In this document: positions 48,031-61,927 of the stretch, in pieces | How the letters are laid out: each line of letters starts with the position of its first letter | How positions within the stretch are numbered: the stretch's first letter is position 1 | Assembly (NCBI GenBank): GCA_963678705.1 | Contig: OY783214.1 | Span: 8,804,001-8,868,000 of the forward strand | Direction: 5' to 3' | Source of the DNA: Panorpa germanica | Taxonomy: Eukaryota > Arthropoda > Insecta > Mecoptera > Panorpidae | DNA length: 64,000 nt | Position numbers and translations under genes: made by a program | The notes under the pieces: model-generated | The model's database searches: none | Seen by the model: the letters and a program-made list of their open reading frames with translations, nothing else | What the model was told of the DNA's origin: nothing

Positions 48031-51000
48031 TCAGAGAAACACTCAATTTAGATTAACATCTCAGCTCAGGCTTTATAACAGGTATGTCAAAGATACTCGT
48101 AACTTAAAGTCACTTTTTATTAAAAAAAAATCTACACTCCTTTTTTTAACTTTAACTATAGTTTTTATAATGACTTCATGGTTCAGTACACAGGGCTGGC
48201 AAAAGGCATATTTAAAGTTACCCTCTTAGTGCGAGCTCGAACGTATGGTTCGTTTTTAGTCCGCCAGGATCGAGTCAGTTCTGATTCCGTTTTGCAAATG
48301 CTTGCGATTTCTAACCTAAGATTTTTTTTAAATGTTAGTGTCTATCAAAAGTGTTCTTACTATTGAGGCGGTAAAGTTTATAACATTTTTATTGAAACAA
48401 CAATATTAAAAATGCCACAAACTTTTATTTAAACTTTGTTTTGTATGTACACTCGTTTGCGTTTCTTTCATTTTTGACAGATACTTTTGGGACTTTGTTT
48501 AAATTGATTGTGCCGTTAAGAGCGCCACTTTTTTCACCAAAATCGTTCCAACGTTGGCAACCAGTGTGAAGAACCATCCTTTACATAGATCAGAATAAAG
48601 TAATACACAATCTAAATTCTATCCTCTTCTAAAACTATTGACTGAATAGTTTGTAGGGCTGGTCGGGCCATAAAGTATTTTATACGTTCCACTGCATTTA
48701 TCACTGGACCATTCATTGTATTTTGATGATCACAGTTCTAATTATTCTAACGTCTAATTAATTCAATTGAAAGTTTTTTTTTATCATTTTCAGTCAAGTT
48801 ATTTTTTATGTCGTTAAATTGAAGTACCTCACAAATAAGCTGAATTTTTCCAAGCAGAACAAGTCTGTAGAAAAACCATAACCATGAAAAGTATATGACG
48901 GAAAACGATTAAGGGCGGGGTTAATATTGTACACAGGTGTTCTTCGTGTTCTTTATTGGAAAAATAAATAAATAAATCAATAAGTATGTACAAAAATAAG
49001 CTACTTTTTAATCAATAAATGTCAAGGGAAGTCTTATAAGTTATTTGTGAGTATTAAAATTTGTGTTTAGGAGAATTTTTTATTACAATGATGGATTTTA
49101 AAATTTTCATTTACATTATATAAAAAAGTGCATCGGTAAGAGATAGAACTTCTATTCAGAAAAGTTTTTTTTTATTTTGAAAACACTTTTCTTTTATTAA
49201 TTTATCCAATCAATCACAATGATATTAAATACCGTCAATTTGTGTCATTGAGCTATTGAATTGAGAGTTTTTGTATTCCCTTTCTCTTTCGTTTTCTTCC
49301 ACGTGTTATTCAATAAAAAAAATGCGTTTGCTGCGAGCCATACGAACGTATGAACGCTTACCTTTCGACACCTTTCAACATTCATACTACAAAAAAATGA
49401 TCGGAGTTTCGAAACAATTGCAGTCCCATTTCATTGATTTTTTGCGTGTGATATTTTTTAAACTCGTTGTATTGTTTTACACAACAGTTATAAAATTATT
49501 ATCAAAAATGTTGTATAAGCCATTCATTCCTTTACTGTTCTTTGTCCTCTACGTTATGATGTATATGAACGACGGAACCCTTTGTCCGCTGTCTGGAGCA
49601 ATTGCTATTTATATTAAGCTATAAAAATGTTACGATGTCTAAACTTGCCTGTGTTTTTTTTTTATATAAGCACAAAACAAAATGTTAACTATGAATAATA
49701 ACATCAAATTGTTGTATATCTTTTAAAGTAAGCTTAAAAAGCAATGAATCTATCCGCTTTAAAACCATAATTTTATTTAAATCTCTTATTTCCCCACACC
49801 ACAGTATTATTTAAATACAAGTAATTTATAAATTATAATTCAAATTAAAATAAAATAAGACAAACAATGGATAATAACAAGATTCGTATGAATCGTGATA
49901 GAATCGTATTAGATTCTTAGGCAATTTGTTTGTGGAGAATAGAGTGAAAAGTTTTAGTTATTTATTTTGATATAGTAGTATATACGAGTACTTGTATTTA
50001 TTTAAAACAAAAACCGACAATCTGGTTGAGTTTTAACCACTATAATAATATAAACTGAAAGCACAGAGGTTGTATAGAGTGCATGATGGTGAACACCATG
50101 ATCAGAGAAAGGGTGGATGAAGTAGTTAAACAGTATGGAATGGTTTGGTACAGTGAAAGCAAGGGCTCGATCCCTAATGACTGGCCAAACAGAAATCTGC
50201 ATAGTTCTGCCCTCTCTGGAATCAAACCCCCTCCCATCCTCGCCTCGCCATCCCTCAACTTAGCTTTGGTATCCAAACTCTGATATTGTACAATATTGCG
50301 TTTGTATTTCAATTGTATATTTAGAAAAAAAAATGAAAGAAAAAAGTTAAACAAGTAATGAATATTTATAGCAAGGTCCAGCGGAAAACAGTTCATTTGC
50401 TTCAAAGATGTAAAGTCGCTTTAGAGGATCATAAATTAACTTTTAAGCGGCCAGCTAGAGTGGTTTTATGTAGAATATATTAAGGGGTTAGCTCACCTTG
50501 AGATTTTCAGTTGATCGAATTTTTTTTGTTTAGACTAATTATTTATACTCTTAAGGACATTTTAAAAGTTTACTCCCCTTCCTCTATTCAGAATATTACA
50601 CGAGTTATCGTAATTGAAATGTGCGGGGTAGGATATATACTTATGCAATACTTTTTTTCCCGTAACGATATCTTAAGAACCACTAAACCAATTTTAACAA
50701 AACAACCGTAATTTCCACAATTTTTTTTTAAATCCCTACGGTACACTGTATGTATTACATTGGTCTACAAGAGGGCTTTCTTGATTTCTGACGATTCCTC
50801 TGACGCTATAAAAGCAACAGTCGGCGAACCTCCTAGAAAACATGTTCCACGGAACAGCTTTTAACTCTACAATTTCTTTGATATTTTTTAATAATTTTTT
50901 ATTCAAAATATTCTTTCTATGGTAGTTTTTTTTGGGCACAAAACTGGGCCAATCCCTTAAGAACACACGAGTATTTCTAAAAAAAAGTAATAAATTATTT

Positions 51001-51220
51001 TTGTCCACCAAAAAATCTAAAAATCTTGTACTTGATGGTATTTGAACCAAGTTGCTCCAGGCAGTCTTAACTCGAGATACTCATTGAATAATAATAATTA
51101 TAAACAAGTTATACATATTACAATTGAGTATTGGTCACGTGCACCGCCATAGGCATTTGCATTTATGTTTAATGTCCAACTGTACCGTCCATTTCGCGAA
51201 GTGCAATTCACAAACGGAGC

Positions 51221-51238
51221 TTTAGGCTTCGGCCTAAA
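51221..51238 (+). repeat. Small hairpin with TTCG loop
   Basis: TTTAGGC and GCCTAAA (51221-51227, 51232-51238) pair around TTCG, giving a UUCG tetraloop in RNA. A T-poor, A-rich stretch follows, so it does not look like a terminator and its role is unknown. Confidence 0.6.
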
Positions 51239-54200
51239 AAGGGGTGTTGCCAGAGCTGTATGTACACAAGTACATGATACGCAGTAATTTTTATTACTTA
51301 AAGTACACTATAGTTAATATTCTGATCAATTTATTAATATTTTCTTATATTTATTTTTATTAGTATATACCAATATATTTTCAAATATAATTTATTCTTT
51401 GAACTTATTTGCTGAAAGGGTGTTATTTTAAAATGAAAATAAACAGTTGAGATAAAGTTTTAAATATGGGGAGCATTTTTGCATATGCCCAACGCAGAAT
51501 AATGGCTAATTTCCACAGTGCAAGCCCATAGAAAGGGGAAAGAGGTAAAACATTTGCATAGAATAACACTGAACACTATTAAAATACTCCTGCTGCTTAT
51601 GGTAGAGTGAGATAGATATATATGTTACAAAATGTATTCCTGGATATAAAGTTACTTTTACAGCGGGATTCAGTTTAATGGGTTTAAAAAGCATAAATAT
51701 TTTGTAAATGGATTTATAAATTTGTGTAGTTAATTCCAAACCAAACTATTGGGTTTTTAATTTAGTTGTCACATTTGTATCTCACTCTCGGTTCGGTATA
51801 TCGTGTGCGATAGTATGTATTTCATGTGTTTCAATTTATCCCAGGTAGATAAAATATGTTTTACAAAGAGTATATTATAATCGCATATTACCGTCTGAAT
51901 ATTAATACACTGCTGTACGCTTTAGTTTTCTTTTAAATGGCGAAATTAAACATTTCTTTGCTGGATTACATTACACCCTTCCGATAGGAATGACCTTTTT
52001 GCAATGTAGCCTTTTGCTGGACACGATCGCGTTGCAGTTTTGACGTGCGTAGTTGTCGTCAGCTCTGCCATCACGCGACCTGGCAAACACGTTACAATTT
52101 ACACATTTTTAATCCATTTTTAATATTGGATTTTCAACCATTAATCATATAAACGTAATTTTATTAAGAAAGTGATGATTCTATTTTCATTTTACTTAAT
52201 TCTCTAACATGAATATTGGGGGCGACGTATATTTTTAGTAAATATTTTGTAGCTGTGTTTAGTGGGTTTATATCTTATATTTATCGATATCTTTTAAAGA
52301 GACCTACCTCTCTTGTTTCCCTCACTAAAACGACACTTTACCAAGTAAAATAATTTATAACAATTTACAGAATATTGTAGTACGAATGTAGTATAGTGTG
52401 AAGCTCCACCAGAGATTTATACATTTATGCTTAATTTAAGAACGGTGTAACTAAATGCAATATTTAAAATGCCTGGGAGCAACATTCACTCTATTTTCCA
52501 CTCGGCTCTATTTCCACATTATCCGTTCACTCTTCACCGTAGACCACAGAAGCACAACTATTTTATTTTAAGAGCCAAATAATAAAATATGATTTTAAAT
52601 ATAATAATCAAGTTTTAAAGTATATTAAAGTATATTGAGATAACGATGCGGAGCAAAGAGTTCATAGTCCAGCTACCTCTAGAAAAAAACATTGTTTATA
52701 TAGTCATATTTTGTGAAAAATGTACTAATTGCAGCAAGAGGTGAACGTTAATTGCACCAAGGAACCGAAATGTCTTAATCCTGTTCAAAGAATTTTTTCA
52801 TTCACTTTCGAATTCTCAAAGTAAAATGAAGAAACGAAAGTTTCTTTGATTGAAAGTTATTATTCCAACACTAAAAGCAGTTTTAAACCGATTATTCACG
52901 CTCGTTCCAAAGTTATGGTCGCGGCTTCACTTAATTCCATTTGGAAGAACTTTAATATCGTAAGCGCGTAATTCGTTTATTATTGACGAGACAGTGGGTA
53001 AGAGCATTAATACTTGATACAGGCTGCGGACCAGAGTATTATATTTTCTGGGTTTGGCTGTTATTAAGTTAACTTAATTACGTACATAAATAATCATAAA
53101 TTATTAGGTAGCGGCACAAAAAGTACCAATACAATAGTATTTTGTCGTTAAATAAATTAAAAAAGAATGCATTATTGAATAAATCCCATAATATGAATTA
53201 CGCAATAAAAAAGCTAGAAACATTCTCCTGAATTATTTTAAGATTACGAAATTTGATAAACATCGTGCAGTCGAATGCATTATTTTATCCGCCTTAAGAG
53301 TGCATTAAGGTGTTATTATAATGTTTTTTATTATTACGTATTACCATTTTATAACCGCATGCAGTAACTTGTCTATCTCTGCCACCTCTGTACTGAAACC
53401 TCTAACTACTCAGAACATTTTAAATACGTATAACATTTGCATATAATTTAACATGAGACATAATGTTTTAATGGTGATGCATTTTGGACAAAATGGATAC
53501 TAAAATGTTTAATATAATGTATTTTATATACAAGTATATATATCTTTAGACATACATTTCTTAAAATTCTATGCACATTTTCATTTTGTTCTATGTATGT
53601 AAGCATTGTAATAAAACTTTGAATTGAAATGCATGAATATAAATTTCAAGTATCGTATAAATCTGTTTCGTCATAAAAAACTAATTATTCCTGACGAAGA
53701 CTACAGTCTGCAATGATAGTTGTCTCGAATAAGATGTTTCTCACTTTAAAACACGAATTACATTAATGTCTTATACGAAAAATTTAATTGTCGAATATTT
53801 TAATTAAGAAATAAATTAGTGATTTTATTTAAATAAAAAAATTGGTGTAAAAAATAATTTTTACAGTGGAAATCTATAGTGTACAGTGATTCTAGTGCTG
53901 TTTGAATTTTAGAAATAAAAATATGCTTTTGAAACCATATAGCTTGTCCAGAATTATTTCCGTAAATTTTAATTAAATAAATTTTTTCAATGTATTTTAA
54001 AACATTAATATTTTTGGACTAAACCGCATTTGTTTTTATTAGTTACTTATCTAAACATTCCGTAAAAAAATCAATCGATTTATAAAAGTCCGAGATTGAT
54101 TTTTGAGTTTGAATTAGTTTATAATAAATTTCTGTTAAATACATCTTTCTAGAATAATTTCTATTCTCCGCTCCCAAGCTGAGACAAACTTCTGGTTGAA

Positions 54201-54613
54201 TGGAATATAAATGAGAAGTACATATATTATTTCTTTAACAAAAGGGCGCTCCGACGGGTATGGCAAAGGGCATATGCTTTATTTTAATGATATGCATTTT
54301 CTTGTTATTTTATGAAGATCAAGATTTATATATTGCAAAGTTTACCCTCAAAACATTATTCTACATCTTATAATATATTATTACGGTGTATTGTTATATA
54401 GTTTTTGTAACAAAGACATTCAAAATAAAATACTAGTTCAGTTCATGCACATTTTAATGATATGTTATCCTTAATAACGATGCATTTGTTTTAGTTTGTT
54501 TGAAAAATTATTTTTACAATTTATAATAAATTAGACACAACATTCTAGCGCACACTGCTCGCAACAAATAGTCGCAACTTCTTGCATCATTAGCTTTATT
54601 GAATAACTAAAAC

Positions 54614-54926
54614 TGTACAAAATTAATATTAAATCCGACGATAGATGTCAATGTGGTGAAGAAGGAACTTTGGATCATATTATATTTGAATGAATGAATT
54701 ATAGTTTAGAAAGATCAAAATTCAATACTGAAATATTAGATGTGATTAAAATTTTTCCTGTTAATACTAAATTTTTGTTAAGTGATTCAAAATTAATTAG
54801 TGAATTATTTAAATATTTAGAAATTTGTAAAATAGAATTATAAAATGTTAAATATGTATAAAAAATGTTAGATGGTGGCTATGACGAATAGAAATCAAGG
54901 CAAATAAGTAAATAAATAAAAAAGAG
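54614..54926 (+). mobile_element. 5'-truncated non-LTR retrotransposon, family B copy 3
   Basis: A 313-bp plus-strand fragment with the C-terminal pol-like end: CQCGEEGTLDHIIFE, then a TGA where the motif's last cysteine (TGY) is expected, then NYSLERSKF and FPVNTKFLL to a TAA at 54841-54843. After about 60 bp of 3' UTR comes an AAATAAATAA-type tail. A 13-bp duplication, GAATAACTAAAAC, flanks it (54601-54613, 54927-54939). It shares the C-terminal plan of family A but differs in UTR and tail. The in-frame stop shows the copy is dead, beyond the 5' truncation. Confidence 0.92.
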
Positions 54927-55738
54927 GAATAACTAAAACGTGGAAGAGAAGTGAGGTCATGCAGCGACAGCTACGCGTTTTAGATACAAAATTAATTACA
55001 AAAATCTTCAGGTTTTATTAAATAATAATCATTTAAAATGTCACTTGAGAGAATCATAAGAATTCGTCAGTAGTGTAGACATTCCTAACGATTACAGCTC
55101 AGTCATTTCAGTTGAAGAGCTAAGGACATTGATTTAATTAAAGCCACTTTAACGTACATGTAATATAATTTTAATTACCTTGTTGACGTTCCACTTTCAT
55201 ATAGAAAAGTCTATCAAATTTAATATAACACTTAAATATATACAGATTGCTCTTAATTTAATTAAATGGTCGTCCAGGCAGTCTCCTTTCTTGTACCTAT
55301 CTGGCTTTTTGTATCGTTATATACCTACTTCATATAAATACCTTTTGCACAAAGAGAGATACAAGAGCCTCTTGAGTTAGAGACGATAGAGGCTTGAACC
55401 GTATTGCATGTGTATCAAGTATCACGGTTTAGAGCCTTGTCAATAATTCAATTTGTTGAGACAGAAATTACGAGTATTTGTGTTATTTATTAGTTCAAGA
55501 GTATTTGAAGACAGCGTTACTGAGTTCTAAATCAAAAATGTTTTTATTACTTAAATTTATTAATTACCAATTTTATTATCCAACAACTATATGTTTCAAG
55601 TAAAGTTTGAGAAGGACGTAAAACAATTGTTACTAAATTCAATTCTGTACGTAACTAAAATGGTACGATTACAACTAAATATCAATTTTAATTGTTCGTT
55701 TAATATTGAAAATGGTTAAAAAAAAAATGGAATCCTCT

Positions 55739-55769
55739 GTTGTGATATATATATATATATATATATCAC

Positions 55770-55835
<66 letters not shown>

Positions 55836-55843
55836 TATATTTA

Positions 55844-55906
<63 letters not shown>

Positions 55907-55925
55907 TATATTTATATTTATATAT

Positions 55926-56007
<82 letters not shown>
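55739..56007. repeat. Compound AT microsatellite with palindromic start
   Basis: About 270 bp of TA repeat. It opens with a perfect 34-bp palindrome, GTTGTGAT...ATCACAAC (55739-55772). Inside, a TTTATATTATATTTATATTT block occurs near 55829 and again near 55900, so a unit of about 71 bp was duplicated. Two TATAAATA interruptions follow. It is the longest AT tract in the window. Confidence 0.95.
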
Positions 56008-56009
<2 letters not shown>

Positions 56010-59000
56010 GTATATATGAATATGTATGCATAATATTACGAGAACTCTTTGTTATTATGGTGTATATATTCTCCCGAATAAATTTTTAAAATAGTGTGAG
56101 ATCGACCATATGGTGAACGTACCAAAGCATAAAATATTTAAAAACGAAAATGATTGCATCAAATATGTATATAACCACAAAAATACAATCTTTTTTAAAA
56201 TTAAATTTTAATTAAAAATTAATTAAGGGAACCATAAAGATATTGAATTTTAGGGACCACTGTATAATCAGTATATGAAGCTTAATTGACTAATTTAAAA
56301 CCGAGAAAGAATGATTAAATGGAAAAAGTATTAAATTCAGAATGAAATATCGTCCAACCGTCGACTATAGTCTAAAATATTGCGGGTGTTTAAAGAAGAA
56401 GCTGTGAAAATATCGACATGAATAATTTACATCTGGTAATACAGTCATGCTGAACAATTTTCCAAATTATTTTGACATACGTATATATAAATATTTTTAT
56501 ATATATATAAATATAAAGAGAATACCAAATTACAATTAATAATTAATTAAAAACTTGAAAAAGAAAAATCTGGTAATGGCAGTTTTTTAATCCATTGTTT
56601 TCATTTTATTCAGTTGCTTCCTTCGAGAATGTATGCCGCTCCGTGGAATTCAAGTGTTTGCTTTCAATTGCGCATTCAATTTTAATTCAATAAACCTTTA
56701 TTTTTTCTAAATATAAAAATCATTTAAAGCAAACACCAGTTTCGCTGGAATAAGAATTATTTTAATAGTAGAAGTACTCTTTACTTAATTTTAATTTAAC
56801 ATCACAAAGCCGCGTAATTTTTTAATTACTTATTTTAAATTGACCGCTTTCATAGATTTTTTAAAGTAAATTTAATTTTTTTTTTTTTGAGCTAATTCTT
56901 TTAAACTAATGTTAAACATAGATTAAAATATTTAGAAGGACATAAGTAATATGAATTTATTTTTTTAAAACAAAAATATATTCTACATATTTTTTACCAG
57001 AGCTTTAAAACGCGCTTATGAACATTTATTCGGTTAATCGGGTACATTTAGAGATCTCATGTACAATTGAAAAAATAAATCAGTGGATACTATGATTTGA
57101 TATATATATATATTAGCGCTGGATTAAATGAAGTTTTGGTTAAAAGCGGCCTAGAAAAATGTTAGTCGCATTTTAATAAGTTTTCCAGAGAAATACGTAA
57201 ATAAAATAGCACGATTGTGTTTACAAAGTATTTAATTGTTGTTCTATTAAAGTAAATAACATTTTAAAACATTATACATTTTATTTAGTAAAATTTTCAA
57301 CCTGAATCAAAACAGAATTAATTGGTAATAGAAATTATATAACATTACTCAAAAACATTATAGTGGAATTCCTTGTATTGTCTTTATTAAACGCATAACT
57401 TTTCTACTACGAACTTATGATTTTCACTTTTCAATTAAAATCATATTAATCAAAAACACGTCTAATATTTTAACACTTAAAAATATTACATAGATTCTTT
57501 TGTAATTATTAATTCAAGAATTATAATACAAAGTTTATATGTAATAGAATACCATTTAAATTTCTATAGAACTTGTGTCATATACCTATATAATCAGAAC
57601 AGTGCCATCTGTGTGAATTGTGTGAAACATGAAGGCATGACGGAATGGAAAACGTCAATTAAATATGAGGTAAAGTGAGGAAAAGGCTTTCGCTAGTAGC
57701 TAGTACCTATTCGGTACCCAGTAATACCATCCACCCAGTATTTTGTGTTTGCATTTTCTACATCCAGAGATACTGAGAGTAGTGATTTTAAAGCGATGTA
57801 CCAGAGTAAAATTATAATTGTTAAAGTCCATTATGTGTCTTTAATGTATTATTATTTTATAGTGATGTATTCAAATCTACTTTAAAATACATTAATTATA
57901 GTACGTGTATTTCTCATGCGTTGTAATTAATTTAGTTAACTTTGAGTTATTGTAATTATTGAGAGTGAAAGTCTTATTACTTTGATTGTTTTTCATGAGC
58001 CTACGTGAGAGTTATTGAATACACTCTATTAAATTAATAGTCTAGACTTATTGAAGTATAGGAAGACGTGTTATATTCTTGTGACAATTTCATTTAAATC
58101 TTTTGTTTGAGGGTTGCGAGTGTAATGTGAGATAAAACATCCGATAGCGCTTAGATCACAGGTTAGCTAACTTTTTAAATATTATTCCAAAAACATATGT
58201 ATTTAATACATAATTTCTTTAATTTTACAACATTCGATCTCAAGAAGTTTTTAAATATAACATATTTTGTATGAAAATAAATTTGGTTTGTGATACTAAA
58301 TAATTTTTAATCGAACTCTAATTTAGTCTTTGTAATCTTGAATAAAAATAAAATTTACGAAAAAGTTTACAAGATATATCCAGTGCCGTAAGTAAGTTGG
58401 GATGACATAGGCTGAAGTACAGTATATACGAGTATGTTAACTTTAGAATATTATTAAGTAATTAAAATATAATACTTTAGAATATTATTCTTATTGAATT
58501 CTATAAACAATTCTTCTAAAACTCGTACGATCTTATACACGAGATAAACAAAAGAAAAAATTTCTTAAAAAGATGGCGGATCAGAGACTACATAGTAATA
58601 CAATGATGTACCGTTTTATGTAAAATCTTAAATAGAATCAAAATTGTTGTACAAATTTAAATGTCAAAACTAGATGCAATTTCATGGGTGTTATATTATA
58701 GTTAATTAAAGATTCAGAGTCATTTCTTTTGGATAATAATTAATTAACATAAATCTACGGATTAAGGCTAAGTTACTAACAACTTTCAAATCAAATCCAC
58801 AAATATTGCAAACACATCATTTGCGGAACAACATCTGTTAAACTTTTTTTATTTAATTCTGATCATTATACTGATAACCAGTGATATAACAGCAGAATCT
58901 ATGGAGTACAAAGAAATAAAATGTTTTAGCTTTTGGTGTTAGAATATAATTTCTAATTAACACCATATTTTTAAGTTTTCCTTTCACAAAGAATACTTCA

Positions 59001-60845
59001 TTTTAAGTAACTCAACTTTATATTTATCTCACACAATCTTAAACACGAGATCTACAGCAAAAGTTTCTGCTGACGGCACAAGTCTGTGCTTGTACAATGT
59101 TTAATGTACTCGCATGTGTAAGAGGAAAATTATGTCATTCGGAAAGAACACGTTGAATGTCATACAAATATCACAGAAAATGTAGAGAGCAATTCAACTC
59201 AAAATTAAATACTTATAAAGCTTAATATGTATAATGCTTTGTCTCTTTGAGAGTCGAGTGGTAGAGGTAGTTAGGTGTGTTTAGCGGAAACGAGTGTGCG
59301 AAATCAAAAGCCTAATTGAAAACTTCCCGCGAAAGCATCCGCCTTCATATTATTTAGTAGGTGATTCTTCATTTAATATACAAAGGCGGGTGTACACTCG
59401 AGACGAAAATGCTTGATTCACATACACATAAATATATGGTAGTATTAGTAAGGGTACATGTTTAATTCGAAGAAATTCAAATCAATATCATTAGTAAATA
59501 TTTTATTAAAGTTCTTCAGTTTATATGTTGAGAACCCTCAACATTTTATTCAAATAAAAGCACGTGGCTTGTATTTATCCCTTAAAATAAGCAATGCCAT
59601 GTACAAATGTAGAAATAAAATAAGAAGGGAGGAAAAGTTACCCTTATTTCCCAATATGTCAAGTACAGCGCACGTACTATACTAGTTAATACACATTCCT
59701 TATACATCAGGTTTAGTTAGAAATTTAATGGTGTTTTATATATATGTGTATATATGTAGGAAGGATCATAGACAATCTGAGATTTAGAGCTAAGGTCTGA
59801 TACCCTTCATAATCGAGAAGTTTACAATTTCTTGGTCCAAATGACCTTTCTTTATTTTTACACATTTCTAAATTCTAAATCTTACTTTTTATTGAGTTAG
59901 AGGCTCTTTATATTCTATTAACTTAAATAGAAATCGGAAAAATTAGACACTGCTGTGACTTCGGATTTGACTCCCGAACCAGCGCAATATTTTCCAGATT
60001 TGGATGTTACTAAGTTTACTAGATTATGCAGTTACGTGATCTTAACAACATTATAACTATCAACGTAGTAGATCATAGATAATTGAACACAGCATCAAAA
60101 GTAGGTTGACATTAAATAAATTAAACATACAAATTTTTTTTTACATTATTAAAAAACCACAAATAAACATCATAATCCGCCACAAACATTAATTTTAAAC
60201 TACGTTACTTTTTATATAAATAATATGTAAAAAAAATATCTATGTATTATGTAAATATTAATGAAATTTTACGCACAATTTTTACAGAAACTGTAATATT
60301 AATTAATGTGAAACACGCTTAGCTGGAGACATGTTGTTTTGTATAATTAATTACATTACAAGACAGTATAAATAATCTGATAACAAAATCATTTTTATAA
60401 ATCAAATAAATATTTCTAAGCAAACTATATAATTTAAATACATAGATATTTTATTTAGCAGTTATTATTACATATTCTTGAAACGTAATTATATAATAAT
60501 GAGCACGGCGGAACTAGGAGAAAAAAATTTAATATTTAATTACTTTTTCCAAAAGTATTAGTTAAGTCCAACATTTTCTAAAATAAGAAATAAAAAACAC
60601 AAAAATATAAATTATAAAAATAAAATTCTTTTTGATATTTTTAAAGTTTATAAACTTCTTTAAAAATTGTTACCACTTTCTTTGTTTAACAAATGTTTCA
60701 TTACAAACCATCTAAGGGTTGTTTCAGAGGGGCTAATTCTTTTATTTCTTATTTAGTAAAAGTTTTTTTTCTTTTATCTCCCTACTTATGTCTTTGACTT
60801 TACATTTTAAGTTTCGAGATGAAGTAGCTAGCATAGGCATGTGAC

Positions 60846-60878
60846 GGGAGACGGGTGATGGGAAGTTGAGGGAAGGGG
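60846..60878 (+). other. Potential G-quadruplex motif
   Basis: Five runs of at least three G at 60846-60848, 60853-60855, 60860-60862, 60870-60872 and 60875-60878, with loops of 4, 4, 7 and 2 bases. This fits the G3+N1-7 pattern on the sense strand. G-rich sequence continues to about 60915. It would be present in the CELF pre-mRNA. Confidence 0.7.
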
Positions 60879-61750
60879 AGGATGATAAGGGTAGTGGGTG
60901 GTGTAGGTGGCAGCGGTAGTGAAGCTTGTATCACTGGGAATACTAAATGAAGTAGGTGCATAATGAAAGACACTTTAAATATTTGTTAACGTTTGAAGAC
61001 AACGTTTTATATAAAGTAAGAGCTTTATATTTTGAGGGTTCTATTTATGTAGATGGGTTTATTGTAAACAAAAACATATTATTCAATAATCATTTTCCTA
61101 AGACATATATATAATACACCACAATTATAAAATACATGTACATTTTTTTAATAACAAAAAGCTCATATATTTCTTCAATCTTTAAATAAAGCTCACCATT
61201 TACGGAGGAGCTTTAATTTATCCTCTTATATATTAATAATATTATGTTCAATCTATTGAAGCTTTGTATATGAAAAAACATCTGAGGCAAGGTAGATTGT
61301 AATTAAAAAAATTTAAAGACCTCTTAATCATTTACAAATTGCTTTTGTCGTACGCATGTTTTAATAATATGTTTTACAATATATTCCATACTTTAGGGAT
61401 TAATATCTCTTACAAAATTTCTGCTCTGGAAAATTTATTTTTTCTGGAAGAACTTTAATTAAACTTATATTATATGAAATTCGAAAACGTGGTACTACGT
61501 TATCTTTTACGTTAAAAATGTTATCTAAATAATTTTCAGTTACCTATTGTATTGATATTGGAAGAATAAAGTTACTTTTTTAACAATTAGTACAGTCATA
61601 AAATATATTTATACCTTAACCTTTCTCTTCTTCTTTAGAATAAGATATGTGTCATGTATTACTCACAGTGATAATTTTATGGTAAAAAGTACTATAAGTA
61701 CAGTATCGTATAGCATCATTTAAAAATAGTTGACATGATTATTTATTAAC

Positions 61751-61770
61751 AAAAAAAAAAAAAAAAAAAA
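61751..61770 (+). repeat. Poly(A) run
   Basis: About twenty consecutive A bases. It might be a retrotransposon tail, but no recognisable 3' end precedes it. Confidence 0.9.
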
Positions 61771-61803
61771 GGAAAAAGCAATTTTCTAACCTCACAACAA
61801 GAA

Positions 61804-61927
61804 GCCATCCATAATTTACGTCACACAAATTTGTACAAAGAAATTCAAAACATATCACGTTACAACGCTTCAAATGTTTGACAATTTCTAGAACCCTTCT
61901 TCTCTTCGCGTGTGCCATAATTTATGG
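61804..61927. mobile_element. Small MITE-like element
   Basis: CCATCCATAATTTACGTCAC at the left (61804) and, inverted, CCATCCATAAATTATGGCAC at the right (ending 61927) are terminal inverted repeats of about 20 bp with a few differences, enclosing about 124 bp. CAAGAA occurs outside both ends but not flush with them, so the duplication is unproven. A CATAAATTACGTCAC-like end is, in my recollection, common among insect MITEs. Confidence 0.45.

Noticed and set aside
47876..48229. A 117-codon frame across the 48.0-kb palindrome
   Set aside because: Both arms of the palindrome lie within the frame and the product resembles no known protein; taken as chance.
48184..48560. CAGGGCTGGCAAA at 48188 as a hAT left end, with GTTGGCAACCAGTGTG near 48555 as a right end
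   Set aside because: The two are not inverted copies of each other and no 8-bp duplication was found.
49271..49624. A 117-codon frame (100 codons from the ATG at 49321)
   Set aside because: It has no recognised domain, no splice or promoter context and a hydrophobic AT-driven composition, and it lies in an intron. One frame of this size is expected by chance in 64 kb.
50150..50190. tRNA or SINE B-box-like CTCGATCCC
   Set aside because: No matching A box, cloverleaf arms or tail were found.
50736..51050. A 104-codon minus-strand frame, possibly a repeat-derived protein piece
   Set aside because: It looks vaguely like repeated retroelement coding sequence, but no motif could be named and no second copy is in the window.
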